Assembly (NCBI GenBank): GCA_963575745.1 | Contig: CAUYUJ010003441.1 | Coordinates: 37,501-67,500, forward strand | DNA length: 30,000 bases | Reading direction: 5' to 3' | DNA from: Prorocentrum cordatum | Lineage: Eukaryota > Sar > Dinophyceae > Prorocentrales > Prorocentraceae | Program-made: the position numbers and the translations under genes | Shown here: piece after piece, positions 10,963-21,897 of the stretch | Numbering within the stretch: position 1 is the stretch's first letter | Layout: each line of letters opens with the position of its first letter | Notes under the pieces: model-generated | Seen by the model: only the letters and a program-made list of their open reading frames with translations | Database searches by the model: none | What the model was told of the DNA's origin: nothing

Positions 10963-13080
10963 TTACACAACCCTATTTGGTTGGTATTCCTCAAGGTGCC
11001 TCTTGAGGGCTAGTTGTTTTGCTTCTTCGGCTTTAACTGTAACTGCTGAGTCAAAACCCTCAACAGAGAGACCGAAAGAGGCAGCAACGTGTTCCTTCTC
11101 CCACCACTCCCCCCACACCGCCACATTAGGAGCTGAGAAATCAGCCGTGGGCTTACGCAAGCACAGCACAGATGCTTTGGGAGCAAGCATCGCTGCAATC
11201 GCATGCGGAGATGGGGCCCTCCAAGCCCCCACAGTCCAACCACTGCATTGGCGAGACCCGCAGGGAAATTATAATTTACGGGCACGGTTGCGCTGTCTGC
11301 GCAGCGTCTCGGAGGGCGGCGACACGTTGCATGGTTTGGCAAGGCTCAGAACGGCCTCCCAGGCATACCCGCCACAGGCAGCACAAACAAGAACCGTGGG
11401 GCTCTTAGGCGGAGCGGGCGGCAGCCCAGAGGTAAGAAAAACCTCAGCTTGTCTAAGCGCATGTCATTGCAACGCAGCAAGGATGCTTAGCTCTTCAGAC
11501 ACTTCAGGCGCGACAATGGGCCTGCCTTTGCAACGCTTAGACAAATTCCCTGGGGGACTGCTAGTAGAAGGAGACCCACCCGCCTCCCCAGAGGTCGACC
11601 GAGGAGGGAGGGGGAGGGCATCGTAGTCTTCGCGCTCGGCTATCAAAACCTCTTGGATAGCAGCCCAGCGCGCAAATTCTTTGACAATATCTGCCAGGGC
11701 AGCGAGGGCATGCATACAATCAGACGTGTCAGGATGCTGGCTAACTCCACGCCCCGCATACACGTCTGCAGCACGATTACCGTTCTACTCATACTCAGAA
11801 ATGCGCCCCTCGGCAACAGCTGAGAAGGGAAGGTGGGCTTTGACCTTCACTGCACTGATGGATGGCAGCTTTCTGTGGATTTCTTCCCAGAGATGGCATC
11901 GAGAATGCCGAACAGAGGTTGACCAGATCTTGTCACTAACAGCACCAATGGTGCCCTGGCAGTCAATGTGAAAAACCGTTTCTCCTCCGACCACTCCACG
12001 ATCTCCCTGCAAGATAGCAACATCCCCCCCATCACGCGCGGCCTGAAAAGGTCCTAGATCCCAAGGCACCGCGCCACAGACTGCTGCTGACAGGGAGCCG
12101 TCGTCGCTGAGCTGGGTTAAAGCCCAGCCCGCTCTGCGGGAGAGGGGGCAGGTGGGGCGAGGGCCAGACCCGTCAGTGAAAACCTTGCCTGGCAGGTGTC
12201 CTGAGTCAGGCCGTTTAATCCAAACAATATTGCACTCACTATCCCACAGAGGCCGATGTACAACCTCTATGGGCATAGGGAAAATACCACAAGCCGCCTT
12301 CTCAAGGTCCTGCCCTGACAGCTGTAGCACAGACGCACAGCGGAGCAGTCGTGGGCTACAATACTTACCTCGGTCGGCGGCCCAATGTGGACAAAGGAAA
12401 CGTCTGTGCCAAAGTGTGCCAGGTCTGCTCTTACAAGCCTGGCAAAGGTCGGTGTCAGATTTCTTGTGGCGCGCTTGTTTGGCTCGGCACAAGTGTTGCT
12501 GAGAAATCAAAGAGCGCAAACTAGACTGGTGCCTAGCCGCCCAGGTTTCCGACAGACGGCCCCCCATGAGCCCAGCCAACGGCTTCCAGAAAATCGGGCG
12601 GGCCCAGCCTGGCGACTCACCCATATTGCAAAGCGCCGCCACATCAGAAACATTACGAGCAGCTCGACGGGCCATCCAAACCACCTGTTTGGGAGCAAGC
12701 ATGGTGAGACAGATTTCTTCCCCAGCGTCAACGATGACACGGTCGGCCGAGGGGGCGCTACACCCAAGCTGTTGGACAGACAACAGATACACATGAGCAG
12801 GGCCAGCCGCCGAGGCCCACAAGTTGGACGCCCGTTCCAAATCACGAGCTGCCGAAACCAATACAGCCTGCAAAATTCCTAGGGCTGACCTACCTATCCA
12901 AACTGCACGCGCCCAGAAGCCTATGACCTGGGAGTGGTAGATGCAGAAGGGGCTCATGACGCGGCCGAGCTTAGTCGTGGCCAACTTGAGGCCAACCGAG
13001 GCGCCCTTTTTATCCACATGCATACTGGCAACAGCAGCTCTACGAAGCAGGTGTAGTTGCCTCCCACTAAGTCCTGACAC
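10963..13080 (-). pseudogene. LINE ORF2: C-terminal part with Zn knuckle, RNase H and CxxC module
   Basis: After the frameshift the protein resumes with SGLSGRQLHLLRRAAVASMH. At 12444-12380 CQACKSRPGTLWHRRFLC is a C-x2-C...H...C knuckle. RNase H follows: KVFTDGSGPRP (first Asp codon 12174-12172), FHIDCQG (Asp codon 11964-11962), AVKVKAH, then a TAG at 11787-11785 and, in frame, NGNRAADVYAGRGV with the last Asp. The segment around 12060-12000, where the catalytic Glu should be, looks out of frame. Further on, after a TGA at 11466-11464, VCAACGGYAWEAV (about 11387-11348) and PCNVSPPSETLRRQRNR form a CxxC module. The reading ends at a stop at 10963. Confidence 0.85.
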
Positions 13081-14837
13081 CCCCGCTGAGTGGATCCAAG
13101 TTTAGCCCCTGCCTGCTTCAACTTCAGCATTTTGAATGACCTCCGAAGGCCTTTTAAAAACCGATTCCCTGCCGTGTGAAGCACTCGTCTTTTAACATCA
13201 TGGGAGTCCGTGCCAAGGGAACGCGTGTACTTTTTCCTCGCGAAGCCGAATTCCTTCCACTCCTGATTCAGAGCGTCCGCCAACTCGGGGTTGGAGGCAA
13301 TGGAGTGAGTCTTGCTGGTCGCCAGCACCAGCCCCAAACGCCTGTACCCAGAGGCAAGAAGGCGTCCAGCGCCTCCTAGTTGTGCAGCGACAAAGCGAGT
13401 CGATCCTATGCACTGCGCATGTACATCATCGACTATACTCCTGACTAGCACCGCTGGGAACGTATCTGCTATAGAGACCATGAGCCTGTAAAGTAGGACC
13501 TTGACTAGGGAGGTAGCCAGGGAGCATCCAGCCAGAACCGTTCCGTTAGCTTTAAACACCGAAGAGATAGCATCCATGAACGTGAGGCACCTGGGCCCCG
13601 AATACAAGCTACAAGCCACGTAAATAAGCTTGAGGTTGATATCAACAGCTACAGCTTCTTCGAATAGCCGATAGTGCGAAATACGTTCACAGAATTTCGA
13701 AAGGTCGGTGAAGAGCGTGCCCGAGTCGAAGCCGATTGTCTTAGCATAATGTGACATGATAGTAGGTTCCCAACCTGCTGTGTCACACTCCTTAGTAGAG
13801 CAGCCCCAAAACGCAGATATCTAGTGAGATTGTTCCCAAGACCTAGCCAGGCTCTGTCGTAGGCGGGCCCAAGTACGCCCGAGGGATATGATCAGAGCCA
13901 GAGGTCTGAGGTCAGAGGATTCGGGTATACCCGTGAACACGATCACGGTTGGCCATTTATCCGAGAGGTGAGGCTTTTCTTCCCAGAGGATCAAGATATC
14001 CAAGAGTCGATACCGAAAATCGTCACTCAAAAGGAGCCATGACCTCGGACTGATGCAATCAATACCAAGGCCGACGCTATGCCGAAAGCGTGTTAGGGCT
14101 GCATCTAACATGCCGAGGCTAGGCTGAGGCAGCGCAACGTTCTGGGCGGCAACTCTCTGGACATCAGTCATGCGCGTCTTGGCATCGTGCCACATCGCGC
14201 CCTTGGAGTCGCACAGGCTGTCGACTGCAGAATCACCGATGAGGGGCACACCTGTGGCGTCCTCTGGCGGTCGCAGCTGCTGCTTTTCCTTCGCAAACCT
14301 GTGTGCAGCTTTTCCTCCTCCTCCTACAGCTTCCTTAGCCCACCTCTGCCACTTCTGCCACCTAACCCTTCCTTCCTTGATCAAAACCTTGTCCGCTACT
14401 TCGACCGCCAGCTCAAACAAAAATTCAAACTCCTCGCCGCCACGAGCAGCCACTGTGAAGAGGTCATCTAAGCAGCACTGGCCAAGGATAAGGTCGGGGG
14501 TGAGATCGTGTCTGTCTAACTTCCCCAGAATGTCCAGGAGGTTCTGGCAGAAATCAGGTGGGTAATCATCAGGGTGGCCCCAAAAACTTCGAAGGCGCAT
14601 AATAGTAGACCGAAAGGTACGCCAGGAGCGGGCCTTGGGGTAGAGTGCGCATCCCACTGCCTGTTGAGGGCTCTTCCTCTGGAAACCCCCAGATCTGCCT
14701 GTGCACAGGGACCTGTCGGGGCCGAAGATGTCAAACAGGTCACACAAGTAGGTTTCCATATTATCTAACCACTGACACCAAACAGAGTCGAGGTCGCTAG
14801 ACGAATCCAAATAACCCGTGCTCCAACTCCAAGTGGC
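13081..14837 (-). pseudogene. LINE ORF2: linker and reverse transcriptase
   Basis: A linker with Trp-rich helices (RWQKWQRWAKEAVGGGGKAA) leads into RT: LTRFRHSVGLGIDCISPR, WPTVIVFTGIPESSDLRPLA (fingers), a TAG at 13823-13821, then in the same frame FWGCSTKECDTAGWE, TLFTDLSKFCERIS (motif A, Asp codon 13706-13704), GTVLAGCSLATSLVKVLL (motif B), and SIVDDVHAQ (motif C, DD at 13430-13425). Catalytic Asp residues are kept. The Tyr common before the second catalytic pair is Ile here, and the usual FYE is FCE. A frameshift near 13080 separates it from the C-terminal part. Confidence 0.9.
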
Positions 14838-15707
14838 TTCAGACAATTCTCTTACACATCCGATTCGGGGCTTGGTGGGGAAGGCCTTCCAAGTAACCCT
14901 GACATGCATAACCTGCTTCAGGGTAAAATTCTGAAGCCCCATTAAGACCGGGACGCGAGGTGACGATGGCCCAGCGAACAGCGCGGAGACCGAGGTGATA
15001 GCAGCTGCCACACCTCTGGACACAATGAAATAGTCCAGGGTCTGCTTGTGGCAGGTCGGAGCCTCGGGCGCAATGGTAGTGCCACCTACAAGCGTACACC
15101 AGCCGAGCAGCCCAGGGTCCGAGGCATCAATGTTGAGGTCTCCTCCGAGGGCCCAGGTGGTCTTAAGCTGGCCCAGGAACTTCCCAAGGTCCTCCAAGAG
15201 TTGGATGTTAAGGCCAGTGCACCCAATTCCAGTATAGCCATACATATAGACCCAGTGCATTCCCCCAGGTAAGACGGCTTGGGCGTGGGTGACGACAATC
15301 CTCCCACGTCCGACAGGCCCCACCCCGAGCTGCTCGTACGAAAGATGTCTGCTCGCAATATGACGTCAGACAGCGACTGCTACACCTGCCGAATTAGCTA
15401 GTTGGTGGTCTCCTGTGAGAACAGCAGGAGCATGATGGGAGTTGAGGCCTCGAAAACCTGCCCAAGACGTCGCCGAAGAAACAGGGTCTCCTGCCAATAG
15501 GCGCGCCTCCTGGACAGCAACGAAGTCAGGAACCTCACCCATGAGATGCATCCATTCCCAAACGTCCTGAAACCCGTTCCAGCTGTCAGGGCTGGTCGTG
15601 AAAAATCTCCAAACTTTGTCTTTGCTGTTTGGGGGCCTTGGGGCGCTGGCCTCTCCCAACACTCCTGCATGCAGGAAGAGACGAAAGGTCGGGATCAGCA
15701 TTAGCAC
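14838..15707 (-). pseudogene. LINE ORF2: EEP-type endonuclease domain
   Basis: The frame holds KVWRFFTTSPDSW, then PDFVAVQEARL with the catalytic Glu (codon 15509-15507), a TGA at 15368-15366, then GRIVVTHAQAVLPGGMHWVY, GGDLNIDASD (Asp near 15140), HKQTLDYFIVS (near 15035) and SPRVPVLMGL. In the family the first motif usually has Asn and the last His; here they appear as Ser and Arg, so two catalytic positions seem lost as well as the stop. The endonuclease nicks DNA for target-primed reverse transcription. Confidence 0.85.
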
Positions 15708-17154
15708 CTGGCGGAGCAGCCCGGTGCCACGTCGGCCGAAGCAAGGGGCCTGCAGCCGAGCTAGCAGGGTTCAACGTCCCCGCAGAGGAAGCAAACGTAG
15801 ACGAAGCCGTTGCAGGAGCAGTAGTTGCACCCGCCAACGGAGGCGCACCAGCTGACCCAGTCGGTGCACCCGAAGCCGTCGCAGCTGAAGTGCCAGCATT
15901 GGAGGATGTCGAAGGTGCTGCTGCAGGTCGGCGTGTAGCACGGCGCGATTGTCCAGGTAGTGGCCCAAAAGGTGGTGCTGGTCCCTGACGGTGCTGGCCA
16001 GTGAACAAATTCCTCAAATATTCCCACTCATAGTTGTGCATACCAGCTGCCGCATACTGTTGATTGCTACTTAACTTGCGAAACCAGCGAAGGAAACTCT
16101 GACGACTACGCACTCCTTTACGCCAAGCACGAACACAAATCTCATGCGCTAGTTGCCAAGGCGTCTGCATACGCGCGCGCAGGGTCTTCGCAAACCTCGG
16201 GTGCGCAAGCTATTGCGCCAAAAACGCCTCGCACACATCATGAAATTCTGCCTCGTCTGCTGGCTGTTGTCCGATGCACGGGTCGTTGACCCATCGCTGT
16301 GCCCAGGCTCTGGCCGCACGTTCCAAGCAGGGCGCAGGCACAAAAACACGAGGCCCCGCTGCAGCCATACGCGAATCTGGCAAAGCTGCCAACCCGCCTC
16401 CCCCATACGCTGTTTCCCTCGCCTCCTGTGGAGAGGGTGCCCCAGGGGTAGGAAAGGCCGGTGGCGACGCATAGCGTTCTGACGCCCATGCCGATGACCC
16501 AGGAGACGAGGCGGTAGGTCCACTGGTTGCAATCGTCCAACGCACGGAGGACCCAGCACCGCAAGTACCCGAGCTGCTCGCGGTAATCCTCGCCGTCGTG
16601 GGTGGCCCAGCCGCCCCAGATGTCCCAACAGAGGCCGTAATCTGCGCCGCTCGTGTCTCCAGCCCAGGGGAGGCACATCCCTGGCCAGCTGGAGGTCTGG
16701 CAGCGACTCTACGATGGACTTGTGGCGTCTTCTGCTGGATACCACACACCGATCCTCCAGGGAGACTCGCGCCGTGGGCCAGCCACGGGGTCATCCCCTT
16801 CTCGGGAAAGGTGGGGCCAGTGAGTGCGCCGCACTGCGTAGATGCCGATCCACTCCTGGTACTGCAAGTAGAGATCGTGTAGAGGAGCCACAGGTAGTGG
16901 ATGAGGGAGAGGTGTGTGTCCAGGGCAGCCAGGGGTTGTAGTCGTAGGTGACTCTGGTCTGCATCCCACCCAGACACTCTTCATAAGGTAGAGACGGCCA
17001 GGCATCATTATTCCAGTTGGTATCCCCGTCGCAGTAGTAACCTGCAAGACCAACTGATGCATGATGCTCTGGAAGGTATTGATCAGCACCCAAGGTTGCA
17101 CTCAACGGAGTAGCAAGCAAAACCGAATGCTGGTAGTCGAAGCCATAGTAAATG
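15586..17154 (-). pseudogene. LINE segment between ORF1 and endonuclease, frame-shifted
   Basis: Coding signal jumps among all three minus frames. One frame around 17150-16960 is rich in Tyr, Trp and Asn (for example YYCDGDTNWNNDAWPSLPYE). Another around 16660-16480 is Trp-rich. The frame at 16360-15586 reads VFVPAPCLERAARAWAQRW and, after a stop at 16212-16210, TPWQLAHEICVRAWRKGVRS, then an Ala/Pro/Ser-rich linker. The domain is not recognised. This probably was the N-terminal extension of ORF2 or the end of ORF1. Confidence 0.6.
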
Positions 17155-18447
17155 TTACCCCTGCTGTGGAGGGCCTGTAGCAACGCACCCAGCAGCCAGC
17201 TTGGCCTTCGCGTCATTGACGATCGATGCAGAACGGCGTGCTGGCTTGCCAGCGGCTTTCTTGCTTGAGCCAGGTTCGGCTTCAGAAGCTGCAGGCGCAC
17301 CAGGCGTAGACGGAGCAGCCTTGGGGTCAGCTGGGGTACCTGCTGCCAGACTGTCAGCAGCCTCAGTAGCCGCCTTAGCCTCGTCACCATTAGCTGCTGT
17401 ACCTCCTGGCCCCTCCTCCTCTTGCTGCTCGCATCGTCGCTTCTTGGCTGCTACTCGCTGTTTAGCCAAGGTATGTTCGTGCTTGAGCTCATCAGCTTTG
17501 GCCTTGACCTGCCCGAAACAGACGGTAGCCAATTCCCGAAACTTCTCCTGAAGGGCCTCTTTCCTCTTCTGGGCCTCCACCAGGTCCTCGGCCGAAACCA
17601 ACTCCCCCAGCTCATCAAGTCCAAACAGCCCTCCGTCGTCGAGGTCCAGGGGCTTACCGTCCAGGATTGCAGCCAGGTCGAGACGAGGGGCAGCAGGAGC
17701 GTCGGCGCTGTCAGGCAGTTTGGTGTCCACCGACTTTGCAAGCTTCTGGACGGCCTGTTTATAGATGTTGCGGGCATTGTCCACTGCTTCCGAACAGGAC
17801 TCGACTTGGTCCTGGGCCGTGACGAATTGCTCTTCCAACTTCTCGCAGTAGGTGATGGCCCTGCGGAGGGCCGCCTCCGCTTGCTCCACCTTCTGCTTCG
17901 CCTGGCCGACGCTGATGTTCTCGATGGCCTTCTGCTGATTGAGCAAGTCCAGCTTCGACTGATACTTTGCTGCCATCTCCGCGTCACCATTGGCACGAAG
18001 GAGCTGGATGAGGTCTGCCAGACGTGCCTGCTCCTGCGAGTCACCATTGGGGCCTGGCCATGCCGATTCTTCCAACCTGAAACGTTGGGGTGATGTAGTG
18101 CCTGGCCGTGTGCCGTCAGCGAATGATACTGATGGGACTCGCCTCGTAGCGCCTGGCCCTGGGGACGAGACTGCTGAGGCCTTACCCAATTGTGCATCAG
18201 GTCGTATCCAGGGCGCGCGTCGCAGTGCTTGACCACGATCAGCAGCAGGCCCAGGAGACCGACCAGGCCCACGCGGACGTTGTTGAAGCACGACATCATC
18301 GGCAGCATGCATCGGCGCCTTACAATGTTTGCACCATTTCCACCGTCGCTTGTTTCGTCCACAGCCACATTGCTCACACTTGGTCGCGGACGGACTCGAG
18401 AATCTGTGTGCTGCGGCCGCTCGCATTGATGTGTCAGAGCGCTGCAT
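17155..18447 (-). pseudogene. LINE ORF1-like protein with zinc-ribbon motif
   Basis: The first ATG in the frame is at 18447-18445; the frame extends upstream to a TGA at 18519-18517 but without an ATG. About 430 codons run to TAA at 17157-17155. The N-terminal part has CEQCGCGRNKRRWKWCKHC, a C-x2-C...W-x-W-C-x2-C zinc-ribbon (RanBP2-like) motif. The middle (about 17990-17450) is rich in Glu, Lys, Gln and Leu (for example QAKQKVEQAEAALRRAITYC) and looks coiled-coil-forming. The C-terminus is Ala/Glu/Lys-rich. In LINEs ORF1 binds the RNA in the RNP; that role is inferred. The frame is open, but downstream coding decays, so the 3' stop may be a mutation of a longer protein. Confidence 0.75.
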
Positions 18448-18629
18448 GGCTGCGGCCGGGGCAAACGGAAGCAAACGCCAGACGGCGCCGTGCTGGACAA
18501 TGGTCGCCACAAGGAATCACCTGATGGTGTGGGAAAGATGAAATGACTGCTCACGCCCTGGCTTGGCAGCCAACTGTGGGACGCGAGCTCAAAGAGCTGT
18601 CCTGGCCAGCTGCCTTGACAAATGTTTTA

Positions 18630-18651
18630 CTTGAGCCAAAATGGCTACGGT
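18630..18651 (-). other. Dinoflagellate spliced leader (DinoSL), exact 22-nt copy in genomic DNA
   Basis: Read on the minus strand, the 22 bases are A followed by the invariant DinoSL; the 3' part is GCCATTTTGGCTCAAG. All positions agree with the consensus, in which the first base may be A, G or T. DinoSL is added to nuclear mRNAs by trans-splicing, so a genomic copy just upstream of an ORF marks a reverse-transcribed mature transcript. The next bases are TAAAAC, not the GT donor of an SL RNA gene. The first base lies directly against the ATC microsatellite. Confidence 0.95.
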
Positions 18652-18975
<324 letters not shown>

Positions 18976-19008
18976 ACAAAAACCCCTGGCGGTTTCCCCA
19001 TGGGGTTG

Positions 19009-19400
19009 TGAAACCAGCGCCTCGCCAGAGACATCCTGACAATCTGCTGTGAAAAAAGCAAGTCCATGGCTCTGAACAGGCAAACCGCGTGAGACATTCC
19101 AACAACCTGGCCGCGAACGGGGGGGCTGAAACCAGCGCCTCGCTCGTGACATCTTCACACTATGCTCTGACAGCAAACTAGTGTGGGCCCCAAACAAGCA
19201 AACCGCCTGAGATACCCGGACACTCTGGGCGCGAACGGGCCCGTGCAATACCGCCTGGTCCTCCCCCCTAGGGTGCCGAAAACAGCGCCTCGCTCAAGAC
19301 ATCCTCACAACCTGCGCTGAAAAGAGACGAGCCTGGGCACCCAAACAAGGAGACCGCTTGAGACGTCACCACAATGTAGGTGCGACAGGGCTAGTGAAGA
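19009..19400 (+). repeat. Diverged tandem repeat, three copies of about 118-148 bp
   Basis: Units begin GAAACCAGCGCCTCGC at about 19010 and 19128, and GAAAACAGCGCCTCGCTC at 19277. Each continues GACATC..CA, CTG.GA, GGCAAACCGC or GCAAACCGCCTGAGA, and GCGAACGGG or TGCGACAGGG. The divergence indicates age. Confidence 0.8.
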
Positions 19401-19845
19401 CTGGCCTGGGGCCCAGCAAGGGCCCCAAGAGACCGAAAAGGGTCCCAAAAACATCCCGTCGCACATGTTTCGCAATGAGAAAGGTCGGGGAGACGCAAGA
19501 CTCGGGTACGGGGGACTCGGGTTGGCCTGACGGGGGCAATCATAAAAATGACGAGACCCAATCTGAAATTTGACGCGGGCTCCCGCTGCAGACATCCCAC
19601 GAAAACAGGACGCGCTCGTCAAAAAAAGTGGGCAAACCCGAGTTCGGGCTTACTCGGGTCTTACGCTTCCCCGAAAGAGGTGGGGGCCATGGATGCGGTC
19701 GCGCTCGGGCCTCGAGGGGGGGCCGAAAGATGTGCTCTTTTCCCCCCGCCTCCCGAGGCCGGGGAAGGTCGGCCAGACTGGCTCCGAGGGGGGACTGTCG
19801 ACCTGGAATCGGCGGCGGTATCACCGATGGATCGGCCAGAGGCCC
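19401..19845. other. Intron sequence, no recognised feature
   Basis: GC-rich single-copy-looking DNA. ACTCGGGTACGG and ACTCGGGTTGG/ACTCGGGTC motifs recur at about 19500, 19516 and 19652. No coding homology seen. Confidence 0.45.
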
Positions 19846-20024
19846 CGATTGGACCAGAAAACAAAAGACACCACCCCACCTGCGGCCCCACGAGCCGCAG
19901 TGTATACCTGGGCATCTGGCGTGGGTTCTTGCATGGCATACGCTACGGCCCCCGATGGGACGTAGCGCAATACGGAGGGCCATAGGTAGGGTGGTGTCGT
20001 TTGTCTTTTGGCCGGCCGATGGCG
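19846..20024. repeat. Imperfect inverted repeat, arms about 60 bp
   Basis: AAAACAAAAGACACCACCCC (19858 onward) pairs imperfectly with GGTGGTGTCGTTTGTCTTTT (19990-20009). Pairing extends outward into the GGCC-rich flanks and inward through CGGCCCCA/TGGCCCTC. Confidence 0.7.
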
Positions 20025-20288
20025 AGACCGCACGTCCGTGGGCAGGGTGGGCTACCGGGCCCCTGCAGCAGAACCCAAGCCAGAAGAGCATGACTCAAGA
20101 ACACGAGGCCCTCCGCCAGCCAACACACACACACACACACATACAGAGAACGTCCAAGGGTACCCTCCCCAGGATGCACAAGAGCATCCAACAAGCACGG
20201 AGAACATCAGGGTGCCCTCCCCGAACCGACCTCGATCGCATACCTCGGTCCGATCGCATCGACAATGCATCGGCGATTGCGGGTCGAG

Positions 20289-20399
20289 AGGAGGAGGAGG
20301 AGGAGGAGGAGGAAGAGGAGGAGGAGGAGGAGGAGGAGGAGGAGGAGGAGGAGGAGGAGGAGGAGGAGAGGAGGAGGAGGAGGAGGAGGAGGAGGAGGT
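20289..20399. repeat. (GGA)n microsatellite
   Basis: Near-pure AGG/GGA triplets. A short (CA)8-type run also occurs at 20121-20140. Confidence 0.95.
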
Positions 20400-20535
20400 C
20401 GATGCCTACCCCCTCCGAGCCCGTCCCTGTCCTGTGGATACCCCCGACCCGGGCACCCCAGGAGCGCTCACGGCGAGGCGCAGCAACTGGGCAGCATCCC
20501 TCGGGGACTGGACTAGCCCGTTCCACTATTCGCAA

Positions 20536-20625
20536 ACTCCTCCTCCTCCTCCTCCTCCTCCTCCTCCTCCTCCTCCGCCTCCTCCGCCTCCTCCTCCTCC
20601 TCCGCCTCCTCCTCCTCCTCCTCTA
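20536..20625. repeat. (CTC)n microsatellite with CCGCCT interruptions
   Basis: CTCCTC triplets interrupted by CCGCCTCCT blocks. Confidence 0.95.
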
Positions 20626-20745
20626 CTCGCAAATGGCCTGGATCCCCCGCGGAGGATCTACGACAGATTACATCGAAGCGGACATGTGTTTCGCACGTTT
20701 GCGAGCAGGCACTCTGCGAGTAGTGGAACGCGCTCGGTGAGGGAC

Positions 20746-20820
20746 GCACTGACCCGGGTCAATCCAAACCTGGGTCAGTCGGGCCTTTTCAGGATCCTAC
20801 GCGCAGACCCGGGTCAGTGC
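20746..20820. repeat. 15-bp inverted repeat containing TGACCCGGGTCA palindromes
   Basis: GCACTGACCCGGGTC (20746-20760) pairs with GACCCGGGTCAGTGC (20806-20820). TGACCCGGGTCA (20750-20761) is itself a perfect palindrome. CTGGGTCAG and CTGACCCTGG variants occur at about 20770 and 20860. Confidence 0.85.
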
Positions 20821-21343
20821 ACCCCTGGCCCTGCAGGATCCTGCAAAACCCGGCGCTCTGGCTGACCCTGGTTTGCGTTGACCCCGTCCCTTGAGCCCCG
20901 AATCCCGAGGCTGGAAAGCCGCTGGGAACCAACGAAAACGCCCGAGATCCCTGAAGGCATCCCGAGGCTGGAGAGACCGCCGACAACAGCGGAGGGCGCC
21001 CGAAAACCTGCCCTCCCCCAACGCTGCCCCTGAGGGGCGTGGCTCCCCAGGCGATGGATGCATGGCCAGGTCCAGAAACCCTGAGCCCAAGAATGTTGCC
21101 ATCTCTTGGCGGGGTATGGTTTACTTCCGCTGCCGCCTTCCGCCAACCCTCCGCCGGCGGAGCCGCCCTCGCTTTGCTTCCGCGGGCCTCCGCCTCCCCA
21201 TCCGCCGCCTCTCGCCGGCGCCCCGCGTGTGTAGAAGCCTCAGTGACCCCGGGCACGGAGGCGGAGGCGGGCGCGCGGGGGGCAGGCGGCTGGGCAGGAG
21301 GGCGCCGTGAGAGCAGCGGGGAGAGGGGGGGTCGGGACGAACG

Positions 21344-21532
21344 ACATGGGTACGGAACGAATGGGCACAATGCCCAACAGCAGCTCCTGTTCATCTTGAA
21401 CAGGACTCGCTGTCTGTGTCGCCGCGGCCTGTGCCCATCTGAGACAGAAGGCCGCCTGCCCAATAGCGGCCGCTGTTGGTTTGGGACAAAATTAGTTGTT
21501 GGGCATTGTGCCCATTCTGTCCGTGCCCATTT
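21344..21532. repeat. Inverted repeat, exact 19-bp core
   Basis: ATGGGCACAATGCCCAACA (21361-21379) is the exact reverse complement of 21497-21515. Flanks 21344-21360 and 21516-21532 also pair imperfectly. The 117-base middle is moderately GC-rich. Confidence 0.85.
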
Positions 21533-21591
21533 CGGGCGTCCAAAGGGGGGGCGCTCAGCCTGGGCCTCTGGGGCCGCCCTCGCGAAGCCAC

Positions 21592-21897
21592 TCCTCCTCC
21601 TCCTTCTCCTCCTCCTCCTCCTCCTCCTCCTCCTCCTCCTCCTCCTCCTCCTCCTCCCCCTCCTCCTCGTCCTCCTCCTCCGCCTCTCCGCCTCCTCCTC
21701 CTCCTCCGCCTCCTCCCGCCTCCTCCTCCTCCTCCGCCTCCTCCTCCTCCTCCTCCGCCTCCCTCCCTCCTCCTCCTCCTCCTCCTCCTCCTCCTCCTCC
21801 TCCTCCTCCTCCGCCCCTCCGCCTCCTCCTCCTCTCCTCCTCCTCCTCCTCCTCCTCCTCCTCCTCCTCCTCCTCCTCCTCCTCCTCCTCCTCCTCG
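21592..21897. repeat. Long (CTC)n microsatellite
   Basis: CTC triplets with scattered CCGCCT, CCTCGT and CTCCCT interruptions over about 300 bases, the longest such run in the window. Confidence 0.96.

Larger units (their letters stand above)
10856..18651 (-). mobile_element. Near-full-length LINE carrying the DinoSL at its 5' end
   Basis: About 7.8 kb on the minus strand. The order is DinoSL (18651-18630), a 5' leader of about 180 bases, ORF1 with a zinc-ribbon-like motif and coiled-coil-like charged region, a degraded aromatic-rich segment, and ORF2 with EEP endonuclease, RT, Zn knuckle, RNase H and a C-terminal CxxC module. Both ends abut (ATC)n in the same orientation, so a target duplication cannot be resolved. 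ORF2 has at least five in-frame stops (15366, 13821, 11785, 11464, about 11268) and a frameshift near 13080, so this copy is inactive. Coding remains easily readable, so it is younger than the relic at 2300-6087. It lies in the ClpC intron, in the sense direction. Confidence 0.9.

Noticed and set aside
18570-18651. An SL RNA gene at the DinoSL match
   Set aside because: The sequence after CAAG is TAAAAC, with no GT donor immediately following, and an ORF1 lies downstream, so a retroposed mRNA 5' end fits better.
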